Part shown: in pieces, positions 16,551 to 26,659 of the stretch
Layout: every line of letters begins with the position of its first letter
Position numbering within the stretch: the first letter of the stretch is position 1
Assembly: GCA_965248905.1 (NCBI GenBank)
Contig: CBDFKS010000007.1
Span: 62,001-126,000, forward strand
Length of the DNA: 64,000 nucleotides
Reading direction: 5' to 3'
From: CBDFKS01 sp965248905
GTDB lineage: Bacteria; Chloroflexota; Dehalococcoidia; Lucifugimonadales; JAGWBF01
Notes under the pieces: generated by a model
The model's input: the letters and a program-made list of their open reading frames with translations, nothing else
The model's database searches: none
What the model was told of the DNA's origin: nothing
Translations under genes and position numbers: made by a program

Positions 16551-18221
16551 ATGAGGGACTGGGTGGGGAATCTACGCAATAAGCCTGTTGGAAATCCACC
16601 GCCGCCTGTGGCAGTAACTAGTTTAGCGCAGCTATCCAGGACTCGAATTATAGTTAGCGTGCTAGCGACCCTATTAGCAATGTTGCTAGCCGCCCTGGAT
16701 CAGACAATAGTGGCGACGGCTCTGCCTAGAGTAGTCGCCGATCTCGGCGGGTTCGATCAATTCGCCTGGGTGTTCAGCGCATATATGCTGGCCTCTACCT
16801 CAAGCATCCCCATCATGGGCAAGCTGTCGGACATATATGGCCGGAAGTGGGTGCTGGTAGGTGGAGTGGTTATCTTCCTTGTGGGTTCGGCCCTCTGTGG
16901 TAGCGCTCAGAATATGCTCCAACTCATATTGTTCCGAGGCATTCAGGGCCTGGGAGCCGGCAGCATCATAGCCAACTCCTTCACTGTGGTTAGCGATGTC
17001 TTGCCACCTGCCCAGCGTGGTAAGTGGATGGGAATTGTCGGCGCGGTTTTCGGTATAGCAGTGGTTGTTGGTCCCCTCGCAGGCGGCTATGTCACCGATC
17101 ACTTCAGTTGGCGCTGGATATTCTTCGTCAACCTGCCCGTGGGTCTTGTCTCCTTGGTAGTGATCATGGCTGGTATGGTTAACTTCAGGAATCCCGAGGT
17201 ACAACGGAGTATAGATTTTCGAGGAGTGATCACCCTCATACTTAGCGTGGTGCCGTTGCTTCTGGCACTTACATGGGCAGGCAAGGAACTACCGTGGGCT
17301 TCTCCCGAAATTGTAGGCCTTTTCGTTTTATCAGGGTTGATGGCTATACTGTTTTTTCTGGTAGAACGGCATGCAAGAGAACCGATCATACCCGGAGCTC
17401 TATATGCCAATCCTATATTTACTGTCGCGGTGGTGGTTACATTTGTTACTGCCATCGTTGCGTTCGCTGGGATCATGTTCATTCCTCTTTTCGTGCAGGG
17501 AGTAATTGGGTCATCAGCCACCAACGCTGGAGTGACGTTAGTGCCTGCGGTGCTAAGCGTGGTAGGGTCGGCCATCATAGCGGGCCAGTTAATTTCCCGC
17601 ACCGGTCATTACAGGTTGCTGGCCGTTGCGGGGACTTCGATTATGGCGGCTGGAGCTTACTTATTTACCCACCTGAACGCGGAGTCCTCCAATGGTGATG
17701 CAATTCTGTATATGGTCATAGGTGGTGCAGGTTTCGGAATTACTTTGCCTGCATTCATGATCGCTACACAGAACGCCTTTCCCCATCACATGTTGGGAGT
17801 GGTAACTTCTTCCCTTCAGTTTTTCAGGACTATAGGTGGAGCCGTCGGTACCGCGGTTCTCGGCTCTTTCCTAGTGATTAGACTGGGTGACTGGCTGTCC
17901 ACTTCACCCTCCGCGGATGCGATAGAATCTTTGCCAAATGAAGTGGTTGAACAGCTGCATGACCCCCAGACCCTTATAGATCCGGGAGTGATGGCACAAA
18001 TTAGAGACCAGGTTGTCGCGTTGGACGGAGACGTGGCGGTTTTGGAGACCGTAGTGGAGGGATTGCGTTCTGCTTTGGCTAGTGCCATCCATGACGTGTT
18101 CCTATTGACTTTGGGAGTTATCCTTGTGGCTGTAGTAGTGAGTCTCTTTTTTAAAGAAATACCCCTTCGCAAGACGATATCAGAGGCTCCAGGCAAAGTA
18201 GATTTAAGCAGCACCGACTAG
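16551..18221 (+). CDS. MFS drug/efflux transporter, DHA2 (EmrB/QacA) family
   Basis: 556 residues, the size of 14-helix drug:H+ antiporters. The first helix carries [13 protein letters not shown], the family motif D1. Motif A follows as [12 protein letters not shown] near residue 88, and motif C as [14 protein letters not shown] near 165. Hydrophobic segments continue to about residue 440, a soluble loop near 445-505 separates the last helix ([19 protein letters not shown]), and the C-terminus is charged. These proteins export toxic organic compounds in exchange for protons; the substrate cannot be told. The ATG at 16551 lacks a strong ribosome site, but no better start precedes helix 1. It is upstream of, and separate from, the ribosomal operon promoter. 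Confidence 0.88.
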   Translation: MRDWVGNLRNKPVGNPPPPVAVTSLAQLSRTRIIVSVLATLLAMLLAALDQTIVATALPRVVADLGGFDQFAWVFSAYMLASTSSIPIMGKLSDIYGRKWVLVGGVVIFLVGSALCGSAQNMLQLILFRGIQGLGAGSIIANSFTVVSDVLPPAQRGKWMGIVGAVFGIAVVVGPLAGGYVTDHFSWRWIFFVNLPVGLVSLVVIMAGMVNFRNPEVQRSIDFRGVITLILSVVPLLLALTWAGKELPWASPEIVGLFVLSGLMAILFFLVERHAREPIIPGALYANPIFTVAVVVTFVTAIVAFAGIMFIPLFVQGVIGSSATNAGVTLVPAVLSVVGSAIIAGQLISRTGHYRLLAVAGTSIMAAGAYLFTHLNAESSNGDAILYMVIGGAGFGITLPAFMIATQNAFPHHMLGVVTSSLQFFRTIGGAVGTAVLGSFLVIRLGDWLSTSPSADAIESLPNEVVEQLHDPQTLIDPGVMAQIRDQVVALDGDVAVLETVVEGLRSALASAIHDVFLLTLGVILVAVVVSLFFKEIPLRKTISEAPGKVDLSSTD

Positions 18222-18338
18222 AGTTCTGCCGGCGCTACACCCCTTATGGACTGCCTTAACTACTAGCTTAATCGGGACTGCTGGCGCCTAGAGGATTCTG
18301 GGGCTCTACACGACGGGTTCATATAGCAATTCGTACAG

Positions 18339-18367
18339 TTGACATGCCCCTGCTTAGCTGTTAAAGT
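18339..18367 (+). promoter_or_regulatory. Promoter of the str-S10-spc-alpha operon
   Basis: TTGACA, 17-bp spacer, TAAAGT, ending 36 bases before the rpsL start. It is the only strong promoter seen upstream of the ribosomal genes. Confidence 0.8.
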
Positions 18368-18403
18368 AGGCAACTGACTCCATTGATGTCTGGAGGTATA
18401 ATT

Positions 18404-18841
18404 GTGCCCACAGTCAATCAGCTAGTTCGCAAGGGCCGGAAGGTAGTAAAACCCAAGACAAAGGCGCCTGCCATGCATTGGCTTCAAAATTCCCTGCGAA
18501 ATCGCGTAGTGTGGGGACCGGGAGCACCTCAGCGACGAGGGGTCTGTGTACAAGTGCGTACCATGACCCCAAAGAAGCCTAACTCCGCATTGCGTAAGAT
18601 TGCCCGTGTGAGATTGACCAACGGATTCGAGGTCACGGCCTACATCGGAGGCGAAGGGCATAATTTGCAAGAGCACTCAGTGGTATTGCTACGAGGTGGC
18701 AGAGTCAAGGACCTCCCTGGAGTCCGCTACCATATAGTACGTGGAGCTCTCGATTGTGAGGGTGTTCAGGACCGCCGGAGAGGTCGTAGTAAGTACGGTT
18801 CCGAAAGAAACCGTGGACCCGCGAAAGCCAGGGCGGGGTAA
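18404..18841 (+). CDS. rpsL: Ribosomal protein S12
   Basis: 145 residues. It carries the decoding-centre block [13 protein letters not shown] and the loop [10 protein letters not shown], whose aspartate is the methylthiolation site and where streptomycin-resistance changes occur in other bacteria. The GTG at 18404 is the start: TGGAGGT lies seven bases upstream and translation gives the family's [11 protein letters not shown] opening. An in-frame TTG at 18383 is rejected. The protein has about 20 extra C-terminal residues ([19 protein letters not shown]) beyond the usual 124. First gene of the ribosomal superoperon. Confidence 0.97.
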   Translation: MPTVNQLVRKGRKVVKPKTKAPAMHWLQNSLRNRVVWGPGAPQRRGVCVQVRTMTPKKPNSALRKIARVRLTNGFEVTAYIGGEGHNLQEHSVVLLRGGRVKDLPGVRYHIVRGALDCEGVQDRRRGRSKYGSERNRGPAKARAG

Positions 18842-18889
18842 CCTTCCAAGAAACTTATTTTGAACATTAATTAGGTTAGGGAATTAGGT

Positions 18890-19360
18890 ATGTCAAGAAG
18901 AAGACGCGCCGAGAGGCGCGTCCTGGCACCAGACCCGAAATATAACAGCCTCGAACTTGCTCGTTTCATCAACAGGGTGATGAAATGGGGCAAGAAAACT
19001 GTTGCCCAGCGAGTCGTCTATGGTGCGTTGGAAGTGGTGCAGGAGGACGTTAAGCGCGACGCGCTGGAAATATTCAACCAAGCGTTGAAAAATGCCACTC
19101 CTCTTATTGAGGTCAAACCGAGAAGGGTGGGTGGCGCCACATATCAGGTGCCCACGGAGTTACGTCCCAATCGGAGCGAGGCGTTGGCCTTTCGATGGAT
19201 TATACGATCGGCCAGAGCTCGAAAGGGTATGCCAATGGTACGCAAGCTGGCCCTTGAGCTAAAGGATGCCTCGAAAGGTGAGGGCGCGTCTGTAAGGCGC
19301 CGTGAAGAGCTACACCGCATGGCTGAAGCCAACCGGGCTTTCGTACACTATAAATGGTAG
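18890..19360 (+). CDS. rpsG: Ribosomal protein S7
   Basis: 156 residues, typical length. It nucleates assembly of the 16S 3' domain and lines the E-site. It shows the family blocks RRAERRVLAPDPKYNSLELARFINRVMKWGK-like N-terminus, GGATYQVPTELRP in the beta arm near residue 83 and LHRMAEANRAFVHYKW at the C-terminus. It lies 48 bases after rpsL with an ATG at 18890, in the standard rpsL-rpsG-fusA order of the str operon. Confidence 0.97.
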   Translation: MSRRRRAERRVLAPDPKYNSLELARFINRVMKWGKKTVAQRVVYGALEVVQEDVKRDALEIFNQALKNATPLIEVKPRRVGGATYQVPTELRPNRSEALAFRWIIRSARARKGMPMVRKLALELKDASKGEGASVRRREELHRMAEANRAFVHYKW

Positions 19361-19425
19361 GATGTAAGCTTTCTGAGCCCAGTTGGTAGGCTTGGTCCTC
19401 TGATTGCATGTAAGGTACTTGAACT

Positions 19426-21495
19426 ATGTCTGACACTTTTCCGATAGATCAAATTCGTAATATTGGCTTCATCGCCCACATTGACGCTGGGAAGACCACC
19501 GTCACGGAGCAGGTGCTGTTTCTGGCCGGCCGGATTCATAGGGCCGGAGGGGTTGATGAGGGCACGACCGTAATGGATTGGATGCCTCAAGAGAAGGAAA
19601 GGGGTATCACGATCACGGCGGCGGCTACCACCTGTCCTTGGAAGGACCATCACATAAACATCATAGACACACCTGGGCACGTGGACTTCACCGCAGAGGT
19701 GGAGCGAAGCCTACGTGTCCTCGATGGAGGTGTCGTGGTCCTGGATGCGGTAGCTGGCGTTCAGCCTCAGTCCGAGACCGTTTGGAGACAGGCTGATAGG
19801 TACCACGTGCCAAGGATTTGCTTCGTAAACAAGATGGACCGAGTCGGTGCTAATTTCGAGAAGACGGTCGACTCCATTAGGCATCGCTTAAAGGCCAATC
19901 CGGTGCCGATTCAGATGCCTCTAGCCGACGATGAGTCGTTTCAAGGCATCGTCGATTTAATGGAAGGTACCGCTTTGTACTGGGAGAACCACGGAACAGT
20001 AGCGCCCCAAGAAGGTCCTATTCCTTACGAACACCGAGAGGCCTTTGAAAAGTACCGAGGGGCAATGGTAGAGAAGATAGTTGAGACCGATGAAGAGCTG
20101 ATGATCAGGTACCTGGAAGGCGAAGAAATAGAGGCTCAAGGTCTAAAGAAGGCTCTGAGGAAAGCTACTATCAACGATAACTTGGTGCCCGTGCTCTGCG
20201 GGAGCGCTGTTACAAGTATCGGTATCCATCCCTTAATGGATGCCGTACTCGATTATCTCCCTTCACCTATAGACGTGCCGCCTGTGACGGGTCTTCATTA
20301 TAAGACTGGCGAAGAGGTCATCCGAGAATCCCGGGCCGATGAACCATTGGCAGCCCTGGCATTCAAGGTGACCAGCGACTCCTTTGTGGGCCGGCTGGTT
20401 TATTTGAGGGTCTATTCGGGCGTGGTCAAGTCCGGAGCATCGGTGTTTAATTCTTCGAAGGATATTAATGAACGCATGGGACGGGTGCTCCAGATGCATG
20501 CGAACCGCCGAGAAGAGGTGGAGGAGATATCAGCCGGCAACATATGCGCGGCTGTAGGTCTCAAGAACACCTTCACCGGAGACACGATATGCGTCCGAAG
20601 TGCCCCGATAATTCTGGAGCCGCCACGTTTTCCCGCCCCTGTTCTCTCAGTGGCAATCGAGCCGATGACCAGGATAGATCAAGACAAGCTGGGTTACGCC
20701 TTGGCAAGGCTGGCCGAAGAGGACCCGACATTCGAGGTGAAAAACGATCAGGAGACCGGGCAAACCCTCATTTCCGGGATGGGCGAGCTACATCTCGAGG
20801 TATTGGTCGAGCGGATACGTAGAGAGTTCAACGTAGAGGCTCACATAGGGCAGCCGAAGGTGGCATACCGTGAAGCCATCACCACTCCAGTTCGCATCGA
20901 AGGTAGATTCGTCAAGCAGACTGGAGGAAGGGGCCAGTATGGCCATGTGTGGCTGGAAATCGAGCCTCAAGAGAGGGGACAGGGTTTCAAGTTTGAAAAC
21001 AAGATCGTCGGGGGAACGATACCGAAGGAGTATATTTCAGCGGTTGCGGCTGGGGTCAAGGAAGCTATTGAAAATGGTCCTCTATCGGGGTATCCTCTGA
21101 TAGATATCAAGGTTGCTTTGGTGGACGGTAGCTATCACCAGGTGGACTCCTCCGAGTTGGCATTCAAGGCCGCTGGCTCCATAGCCCTAAGAGACGGGGT
21201 TAAAAAGGCCAAACCTGTGCTGCTGGAACCGATCGTTGAAATGGAAGTGGTCACTCCGGGAGAGTTTCTGGGTGATGTGCTTGGTGACCTCTCCTCAAGA
21301 AGGGCTCAAATAAAGAGCATAGAGGGCCAGGAGGGAATACAGGTCATAGGAGCGCTCATCCCCCTCTCGGAGACATTCGCATACACTACTACGTTAAGGT
21401 CTGTTTCCCAAGGAAGGGCCAGCTACACTATGGAGTTCCGCTATTACCAGCCCGTACCGGATAACATGGTTCATCAACTAGTCAACAAACTGTAG
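19426..21495 (+). CDS. fusA: Elongation factor G
   Basis: 689 residues, normal for EF-G, the GTPase that drives ribosomal translocation and, with RRF, recycling. G motifs are AHIDAGKTT (G1, near 17-25), RGITI (G2 region), DTPGHVDF (G3) and NKMD (G4, near 139). Domain IV carries the GGRGQYGHV loop near residue 505 that reaches into the decoding centre. The ATG at 19426 follows rpsG by 65 bases, and rpsJ follows 14 bases later, so the str and S10 operons are joined. No tuf gene lies between fusA and rpsJ, unlike the Escherichia coli str operon. Confidence 0.97.
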   Translation: MSDTFPIDQIRNIGFIAHIDAGKTTVTEQVLFLAGRIHRAGGVDEGTTVMDWMPQEKERGITITAAATTCPWKDHHINIIDTPGHVDFTAEVERSLRVLDGGVVVLDAVAGVQPQSETVWRQADRYHVPRICFVNKMDRVGANFEKTVDSIRHRLKANPVPIQMPLADDESFQGIVDLMEGTALYWENHGTVAPQEGPIPYEHREAFEKYRGAMVEKIVETDEELMIRYLEGEEIEAQGLKKALRKATINDNLVPVLCGSAVTSIGIHPLMDAVLDYLPSPIDVPPVTGLHYKTGEEVIRESRADEPLAALAFKVTSDSFVGRLVYLRVYSGVVKSGASVFNSSKDINERMGRVLQMHANRREEVEEISAGNICAAVGLKNTFTGDTICVRSAPIILEPPRFPAPVLSVAIEPMTRIDQDKLGYALARLAEEDPTFEVKNDQETGQTLISGMGELHLEVLVERIRREFNVEAHIGQPKVAYREAITTPVRIEGRFVKQTGGRGQYGHVWLEIEPQERGQGFKFENKIVGGTIPKEYISAVAAGVKEAIENGPLSGYPLIDIKVALVDGSYHQVDSSELAFKAAGSIALRDGVKKAKPVLLEPIVEMEVVTPGEFLGDVLGDLSSRRAQIKSIEGQEGIQVIGALIPLSETFAYTTTLRSVSQGRASYTMEFRYYQPVPDNMVHQLVNKL

Positions 21496-21509
21496 CCGAG
21501 AAAGGGACT

Positions 21510-21821
21510 ATGACCACAAGCCAGAAAATAAGAATCGTGCTGAGGGCATTCGACCACAGGTCACTGGATTTGTCGGCGGGCCAGATCGTCGAGACTGCGG
21601 AGCGCACAGGTGCACAGGTGGCAGGACCAGTGCCTATGCCTACACAGATCCGCCGTTTTTGCGTGATCCGATCACCCAACGTGGACAAAGATTCGAGGGA
21701 GCACTTCGAAATCAGGACTCATAAACGTCTCATAGATATTCTCGACCCTACCTCAAAAACCATAGATGCCCTAACAAGGCTTAATTTGCCCGCGGGTGTG
21801 GATATTTCTATCAAACTGTAG
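21510..21821 (+). CDS. rpsJ: Ribosomal protein S10
   Basis: 103 residues, typical. It binds the 30S head and is also the NusE partner of NusB in antitermination. It shows [17 protein letters not shown] at the start, [18 protein letters not shown] in the extended loop (residues about 40-58) and [16 protein letters not shown] at 21510 with GAGAAAGGGA upstream, 14 bases after fusA. A 146-bp gap with G-rich, repetitive sequence and a 12-bp palindrome (21907-21918) follows before rplC. Confidence 0.97.
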   Translation: MTTSQKIRIVLRAFDHRSLDLSAGQIVETAERTGAQVAGPVPMPTQIRRFCVIRSPNVDKDSREHFEIRTHKRLIDILDPTSKTIDALTRLNLPAGVDISIKL

Positions 21822-21967
21822 GAACGGGGAAGTAGGAACTAGGGATTCGGAAGTGGGAACAGGGGCTTAGGGATTTTCTGAGTGATAGGCAGCGATTTAG
21901 CCCAAGTTATTTAAATAAGTTGCCCTGGCTCTCCGAAAATATGAATCGTTAGTTCAGAGGTTTCTAA
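21822..21967 (+). other. rpsJ-rplC spacer
   Basis: An unusually long spacer for this operon. It holds purine-rich, partly repeated sequence (GGAAGTGGGAACAGGG-like) and the palindrome TTATTTAAATAA at 21907-21918. No good promoter or terminator is seen. Confidence 0.4.
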
Positions 21968-22582
21968 ATGATTCTAGGGATGCTTGGAAAGAAGGTCGGT
22001 ATGAGCCAGCTCTTCCGTGAAGACGGGAGAGTGGTTCCTGTCACTGTAGTCGAGGCCGGACCGTGTACCATAACCCAGGTCAAGACCCAGGACAACGATG
22101 GGTACGAATCGGTGCAGATGGGATTCTCTCAAGTGAAACGCCTAAATAAGCCGAGGCGAGGGCATCTAGGCCGTGTGGGACTTTTCCGATACCTGCGGGA
22201 GTTGCCGACGGAAAGTCTCGATGATGTTCAGGTAGGTCAACAGATAAAGGTTGATCTCTTTGAGGTCGGCGAAAAGGTAAACGTCATAGGAACCACCAAG
22301 GGCCGTGGGTTCTCAGGTGCCATGAAGCGCCACGGCTTTCACGGAGGTCCCAGGACCCATGGTCAATCGGACAGAGCTCGAGCGCCAGGCTCCATCGGAG
22401 CCACTACTTATCCGGCAAGGGTTCTCAAGGGCAAGAAGATGGCCGGTCACATGGGAAATGTGAGGGTGACCGTAAAGAACCTGGAAGTGATAAAGGTTGA
22501 GCCGGAAAGGAACTTGCTCCTGCTCAAGGGTGGCGTCCCTGGGGCGCCCAACGGTCTTCTGATCATACACAAAGCTAAATAG
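21968..22582 (+). CDS. rplC: Ribosomal protein L3
   Basis: 204 residues, typical. It is one of the first proteins to bind 23S rRNA near the peptidyl-transferase centre. The start LGMLGKKVGMSQLFREDG and the central loop KGRGFSGAMKRHGFHGGP (residues about 115-132, including the glutamine-methylation region in other bacteria) are diagnostic. ATG at 21968. A hairpin lies just past its stop, upstream of rplD. Confidence 0.97.
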   Translation: MILGMLGKKVGMSQLFREDGRVVPVTVVEAGPCTITQVKTQDNDGYESVQMGFSQVKRLNKPRRGHLGRVGLFRYLRELPTESLDDVQVGQQIKVDLFEVGEKVNVIGTTKGRGFSGAMKRHGFHGGPRTHGQSDRARAPGSIGATTYPARVLKGKKMAGHMGNVRVTVKNLEVIKVEPERNLLLLKGGVPGAPNGLLIIHKAK

Positions 22583-22584
22583 TC

Positions 22585-22606
22585 AGACCGGGGATTGGCC
22601 CGGTCT
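22585..22606 (+). repeat. Hairpin between rplC and rplD
   Basis: Perfect 8-bp stem AGACCGGG/CCCGGTCT with a 6-base loop and no T-tract. It could modulate rplD translation or mRNA stability. Confidence 0.5.
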
Positions 22607-22635
22607 CACGTTAAAACGTAGGTGGAGAAACGACA

Positions 22636-23301
22636 ATGGAGCTTCCGGTACGGAATGCAAAGGGAGATGTGGTAGAAACCGCCGAGCTGGACGAAGCGGT
22701 TTTCGGTGTGGCCATGAACGCTGCTTTGGTTCATCAGGCGCTGGTTATGTACCGGCTATCGGCGCGCCAGGGCACCCATAGCACCAAAACCAGAGCCCAA
22801 GTATCTGGAGGAGGTCGAAAGCCCTGGGCACAGAAGCATACCGGCAGGGCTCGCCAGGGAAGTATCCGGTCTCCCCAGTGGCGTCACGGCGGCATCGTGT
22901 TCGGACCCCTTCCCAGAGACCACCGGGTTGCTATGCCCAGGAGGATGCGCCATCTGGCGCTGAAGTGTGTCCTGTCGGAGAAGGTGCGAACGGATAAGCT
23001 CGTCCTGTTAGACAGTTTTGGCATAACTGAACCGGACACCAAAGCGATGATTAGTATCCTCGAAAATCTGAATACCCAATCGTCTACACTAATTGTTACG
23101 GGTGAGCCAGAGCAAGGTGTGGTATTGTCATCCCGAAACCTTCAGAAGGTATGGACCTTGCCAGTATCATTGATCAATGCCCATCAGCTCCTCAAACGAG
23201 ATTGGGTTATAATGACGCTGGAAGCGGTGCGCAAGGCTGAAGAGCTGTGGGCGGTTGAGAGACCCAAACGAAGAGTCGAGGAGCTCTTGATTCAAATCTA
23301 G
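22636..23301 (+). CDS. rplD: Ribosomal protein L4
   Basis: 221 residues. The tip loop that lines the exit tunnel is clear: TRAQVSGGGRKPWAQK followed by GRARQGSIRSPQWRHGG (residues about 53-90). In many bacteria L4 also represses its own operon. ATG at 22636 with GTGGAGAAA upstream, 53 bases after rplC. The N- and C-terminal globular parts are of normal size. Confidence 0.96.
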   Translation: MELPVRNAKGDVVETAELDEAVFGVAMNAALVHQALVMYRLSARQGTHSTKTRAQVSGGGRKPWAQKHTGRARQGSIRSPQWRHGGIVFGPLPRDHRVAMPRRMRHLALKCVLSEKVRTDKLVLLDSFGITEPDTKAMISILENLNTQSSTLIVTGEPEQGVVLSSRNLQKVWTLPVSLINAHQLLKRDWVIMTLEAVRKAEELWAVERPKRRVEELLIQI

Positions 23302-23336
23302 GTGTCCCGAGAAATTGCGACTGATGTGGATATAAC

Positions 23337-23621
23337 ATGGATATACATGAAGTTCTGGTTCAACCTATGATAACCGAGAAAAGTACGTTTCTGCAGGAAA
23401 GCGGAAAGTACGTTTTTCAGGTTGCTCTAAAAGCCAACAAGGTAGAAATAAAACAGGCAGTTCAGACTGCCTTCGGTGTGACTGTGATGGACGTGAATAC
23501 CACAAAAATCCGAGGCAAGGGGAAACGATTCGGACCGCGAATCAAGAAAATGCCCGATATTAAGAAAGCTGTAGTCACCCTTAAAGCGGGAGACAGGATA
23601 CAGATCATTGAAGGGGTCTAA
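23337..23621 (+). CDS. rplW: Ribosomal protein L23
   Basis: 94 residues, normal. L23 sits at the exit-tunnel mouth and docks trigger factor and SRP. The conserved [16 protein letters not shown] start and [20 protein letters not shown] block identify it, followed by the basic loop [14 protein letters not shown] at 23337; the stop is 2 bases before rplB. Confidence 0.96.
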   Translation: MDIHEVLVQPMITEKSTFLQESGKYVFQVALKANKVEIKQAVQTAFGVTVMDVNTTKIRGKGKRFGPRIKKMPDIKKAVVTLKAGDRIQIIEGV

Positions 23622-23623
23622 CG

Positions 23624-24451
23624 ATGCCACTTAGAATTCCCAATCCTACTACCCCCGGGCTCAGGGATGCGGCATTGCCCTCCTTCGAGGAGCTGACGAG
23701 GAGTAAGCCGGAGAGGTCTCTGCTGGCTCCGCTGCAAAAGATGGCCGGCCGGAACAACCGTGGCAAGATCACTACCCGCCATCACGGCGGCGGTAGTAAA
23801 CGCATGTACCGGGTCATAGACTTCAAAAGGAACAAAATAGGCGTGCCCGGCAAGGTGATATCCATAGAGTATGACCCCAACCGGTCAGCTCGCATAGCCC
23901 TCATTTACTATGCGGACGGTGAGAAGCGCTATATTCTGGCGCCTCTTGGTCTAGCCATAGGCACGAAGATCGAGTCGGGTCCCAAAGCCGACATTGGGCC
24001 GGGGAACGCCCTGCCTCTCAGACACATTCCGGCGGGAACCTTGGTGCATAATTTAGAGATAACTCCGGGTAGGGGAGGGCAGCTGGTTAGAAGCGCTGGA
24101 GCCTCTGCCCAGGTGCTCTCGCGAGAAGACCCTTATGTTTTGATCCGTCTTCCGTCGGGTGAGATTCGCAGGGTATTGGTGGACTGCCAGGCCACCATTG
24201 GACAACTCAGCAATGTAGACCATAAGAATGTCAAGCTCGGCAAAGCCGGGAAGACCCGTCATCGTGGGCGAAGACCCCAGGTCCGAGGGGTGGCCATGAA
24301 TCCGAATGACCATCCCCACGGTGGGGGCGAAGGACGTTCGCCCATAGGAATGCCAGGGCCCAAGACCCCTTGGGGCAGACCGGCCCTGGGTTATAAGACC
24401 AGGAACAAGAAGAAGAGCAGCAGTGCCTTCATAGTTAGAAGGAGGCGATAG
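23624..24451 (+). CDS. rplB: Ribosomal protein L2
   Basis: 275 residues, typical. L2 bridges the subunits near the peptidyl-transferase centre. It shows [20 protein letters not shown] (residues about 45-64), [19 protein letters not shown] near 143 and the C-terminal [18 protein letters not shown] block with the critical histidine near 230. ATG at 23624 directly after rplW; rpsS starts 3 bases after its stop, indicating tight coupling. Confidence 0.97.
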   Translation: MPLRIPNPTTPGLRDAALPSFEELTRSKPERSLLAPLQKMAGRNNRGKITTRHHGGGSKRMYRVIDFKRNKIGVPGKVISIEYDPNRSARIALIYYADGEKRYILAPLGLAIGTKIESGPKADIGPGNALPLRHIPAGTLVHNLEITPGRGGQLVRSAGASAQVLSREDPYVLIRLPSGEIRRVLVDCQATIGQLSNVDHKNVKLGKAGKTRHRGRRPQVRGVAMNPNDHPHGGGEGRSPIGMPGPKTPWGRPALGYKTRNKKKSSSAFIVRRRR

Positions 24452-24453
24452 GG

Positions 24454-24747
24454 ATGTCCAGATCAACAAAGAAGGGTCCCTACATCCACCCTAAACTGTT
24501 AAAGAAGGTGATGGTGGTTCAGAACGCTGGGACCAAGACAGTCATACGCACCTGGTCCAGGGCCTCGACCATCATGCCTGAGATGGTGGGTCTCACCATC
24601 GCCGTTCACGATGGCCGTAGGCATGTGCCAGTTTTCATCACCGAGAATACTGTGGGCCACAAGCTGGGGGAATTCGCGCCGACCCGCACCTTCCGCGGCC
24701 ATGTGGCCAGATCCGAGCGCACTACTCAATTCCCCCGGGGGCGTTAA
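24454..24747 (+). CDS. rpsS: Ribosomal protein S19
   Basis: 97 residues, normal. It carries [18 protein letters not shown] at the start, [22 protein letters not shown] in the middle and [16 protein letters not shown] near the C-terminus. It binds the 30S head beside S13. ATG at 24454 with GGCGATAGGG upstream. A 94-bp palindromic repeat separates it from rplV. Confidence 0.97.
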   Translation: MSRSTKKGPYIHPKLLKKVMVVQNAGTKTVIRTWSRASTIMPEMVGLTIAVHDGRRHVPVFITENTVGHKLGEFAPTRTFRGHVARSERTTQFPRGR

Positions 24748-24778
24748 CTAACCCCATGTGCAAGATTTTAGATAAGGA

Positions 24779-24872
24779 TGTCATTCTGAGGCGTAGCCGA
24801 AGAATCTGGGGTGGGGAGACCAGTCCTGAGGAGTGCAACTCCCTCAGATCCTTCGATTCGCTCAGGGTGACA
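24779..24872. repeat. Palindromic repeat element inside the S10 operon (rpsS-rplV)
   Basis: A 94-bp element bounded by TGTCA and TGACA. The left arm TGTCATTCTGAGGCGTAGCC and the reverse of the right arm TGTCACCCTGAGCGAATCG match over about 28 bases with a few differences. It looks like a non-autonomous palindromic repeat (REP/MITE type) lying in a spacer that is normally short. It contains no gene and no T-tract. Confidence 0.8.
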
Positions 24873-24933
24873 TTTAAAAATACTAGCCTGGTTAACGAGT
24901 CAGCTTCGTAAGTAGACTGAGGAAAGAGACTAA

Positions 24934-25275
24934 GTGCCAGAAGTAAAGGCGACATCAAAAAATGTCGGGGCCTCTACCAAGAGACTCAAACCCATTGTAG
25001 ACCTAGTGAGAGGGAAGGCTGTAAACGAGGCATTGCAAACCCTTAGCCTCCTTTCATCTCCCTGGGCAATCATTGTTGCCAAATGCGTTAAGTCAGCTGC
25101 TGCAAACGCTGAGAACAATTTGCTAATGGACCCTGATAACTTGGTGATCGTCAGCATAGTGACCGGCCAAGCCTCTTCTTTGAAGCGATTCAGGCCTCGG
25201 GCCAGAGGCCGAATAGGCAGAATCACCAAACGTTCAAGCCACATAACAGTGGTTGTGGATGAGGAGGTATCCTAA
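24934..25275 (+). CDS. rplV: Ribosomal protein L22
   Basis: 113 residues, normal. Its beta-hairpin reaches the exit tunnel near the macrolide site. It shows TSKNVGASTKRLKPIVDLVRGK at the start, KCVKSAAANAENN near residue 50 and RFRPRARGRIGRITKRSSHITVVV at the tip and C-terminus. The GTG at 24934 has GAGGAAAGAG upstream. It follows the palindromic repeat, and its stop abuts rpsC. Confidence 0.96.
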   Translation: MPEVKATSKNVGASTKRLKPIVDLVRGKAVNEALQTLSLLSSPWAIIVAKCVKSAAANAENNLLMDPDNLVIVSIVTGQASSLKRFRPRARGRIGRITKRSSHITVVVDEEVS

Positions 25276-26025
25276 TTGGGCCACAAAACCCATCCTATAG
25301 GGTTCAGACTGGGAATAGTCAAGGATTGGCAAACCCATTGGTACGCCCCGAAAACCAGCGAATACAGAACTCTGGTAATAGAAGATCTGGGGATCAGGAA
25401 GTGTATCAACTCTGAGTACGTAGGATTTTCCAATGCAGGTATAGCCCGCATAGAGATTGACAGGGGTACTCAGGACATAGTGGTGAACGTCCATTCCGCC
25501 AGGCCAGGCATTCTTATAGGTAGGGATGGTGAGCGAGTAAAGAAGCTGCGGGGCAAGCTTGAAGCGATTACCAGCAAACGAATACAGCTCAACATTTTAG
25601 AGATATCCCAGCCTGAGCTCAACGCTTATCTCGTGGCCAGGAATATAGCCGATCAGCTGGAGCGCCGAGTGTCTTATCGCCGGGCCATGCGTCAGGCGGT
25701 GCAGCGAGGGATGCAGGCGGGGGCGAAAGGCATAAAAATAATAATCAAGGGACGCATTACCGGATCGGAAATAGCCCGCCGTGAAAAGCTCATGGAAGGC
25801 AGGGTCCCGCTCCATACTCTCAGGGCGGATATAGACTTTAGCATCGCCGAAGCCAGGACTATGATGGGATGTATAGGCGTGAAGGTCTGGTTATACAAGG
25901 GTGATGTGCAACCGCCAGAGCGAGAAGATGCTATGGAGGAGATGGAGACTATCGAGGTGACTATACCCACAGAGGAGACTGAGGATGTTACAGCCGAAAA
26001 GAGTGAAATACCGGAAAATGCATAG
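25276..26025 (+). CDS. rpsC: Ribosomal protein S3 with acidic C-terminal tail
   Basis: 249 residues. It carries [13 protein letters not shown] at the start, the KH-domain GRDG loop ([16 protein letters not shown] near residue 75) and the [11 protein letters not shown] block near 155 in the C-terminal domain. S3 shapes the mRNA entry channel. The TTG at 25276 is preceded by GAGGAGGT. Residues about 216-249 form an acidic extension ([12 protein letters not shown] and onward) beyond the usual end. The DNA for its last 13 codons also encodes the start of rplP (41-bp overlap). Confidence 0.95.
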   Translation: MGHKTHPIGFRLGIVKDWQTHWYAPKTSEYRTLVIEDLGIRKCINSEYVGFSNAGIARIEIDRGTQDIVVNVHSARPGILIGRDGERVKKLRGKLEAITSKRIQLNILEISQPELNAYLVARNIADQLERRVSYRRAMRQAVQRGMQAGAKGIKIIIKGRITGSEIARREKLMEGRVPLHTLRADIDFSIAEARTMMGCIGVKVWLYKGDVQPPEREDAMEEMETIEVTIPTEETEDVTAEKSEIPENA

Positions 26026-26410
26026 GGGCCACCGCCGCGGGAAAGCCACGGCTGGCAATTCGGTAGATTTCGGTGAATACGGCCTGAAAGCCTTGGAGCC
26101 TGCCTGGATAACCGCCAGGCAGATAGAGTCTGCTCGTATCGCTATAACCCGTCACCTTAGGCGCGGTGGCAAGGTGTGGGTACGACTTTTTCCGGATAAG
26201 GCCGTGAGCAAGAAACCTGCCGAAACTCGTATGGGTGGGGGCAAGGCCCCTGTGGAGTATTGGGCTGCCGTAGTGAAACCCGGACGGGTCATGTTCGAGG
26301 TCAGCGGCGTCCAAGAAGATCTGGCCATGGCAGCGTTACGTCTGGCGTCCCATAAGCTGCCAATTGCGGCCAAGGCCGTATATCGTGATGGCGTTGCGGT
26401 CGGCGGCTGA
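25985..26410 (+). CDS. rplP: Ribosomal protein L16
   Basis: 141 residues, normal. It begins [19 protein letters not shown] as in other L16 proteins, which fixes the ATG at 25985 inside rpsC. It also shows [31 protein letters not shown] and [22 protein letters not shown] (the loop near the P and A sites, residues about 75-96). The 41-bp overlap with rpsC is unusually long for this operon and probably gives translational coupling. Confidence 0.96.
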   Translation: MLQPKRVKYRKMHRGHRRGKATAGNSVDFGEYGLKALEPAWITARQIESARIAITRHLRRGGKVWVRLFPDKAVSKKPAETRMGGGKAPVEYWAAVVKPGRVMFEVSGVQEDLAMAALRLASHKLPIAAKAVYRDGVAVGG

Positions 26411-26460
26411 TGGTTGATGATAGAAAACACCGCTTTGGATATTTGTAGGGGGTAGTGTTC

Positions 26461-26658
26461 GTGCGTGCCCATGAGATAAGGGAGCTTAGCGACGAAGAGC
26501 TGAAGAAAGAGTTGGAGAACACTCATAAAGAGAGTCTCAATCTTCGGTTTCGTATCGCCACCAAACAGATGTCGAACACCGCGCAGATTCGCTCGGTAAA
26601 AAAGAACATAGCCCGTCTGAACACCGTGATCCGCGAACGGCAGTTGGGAGCAAAGTAA
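26461..26658 (+). CDS. rpmC: Ribosomal protein L29
   Basis: 65 residues. A two-helix protein near the tunnel exit, recognised by RAHEIRELSDEELKKEL, LNLRFRIATKQMSNTAQIRSVKKNIARLNTVIRER. The GTG at 26461 is favoured, since TAGGGGG lies ten bases upstream and the family start is M-(K/R)-x-x-E(I/L)REL; an alternative GTG at 26455 would add two residues. It lies between rplP and rpsQ as usual. Confidence 0.95.
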   Translation: MRAHEIRELSDEELKKELENTHKESLNLRFRIATKQMSNTAQIRSVKKNIARLNTVIRERQLGAK

Positions 26659-26659
26659 C

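Noticed and set aside
16319..16579. 86-codon minus-strand frame upstream of the MFS gene
   Set aside because: It overlaps the start of the MFS gene, lacks a ribosome site and has an unconvincing composition.
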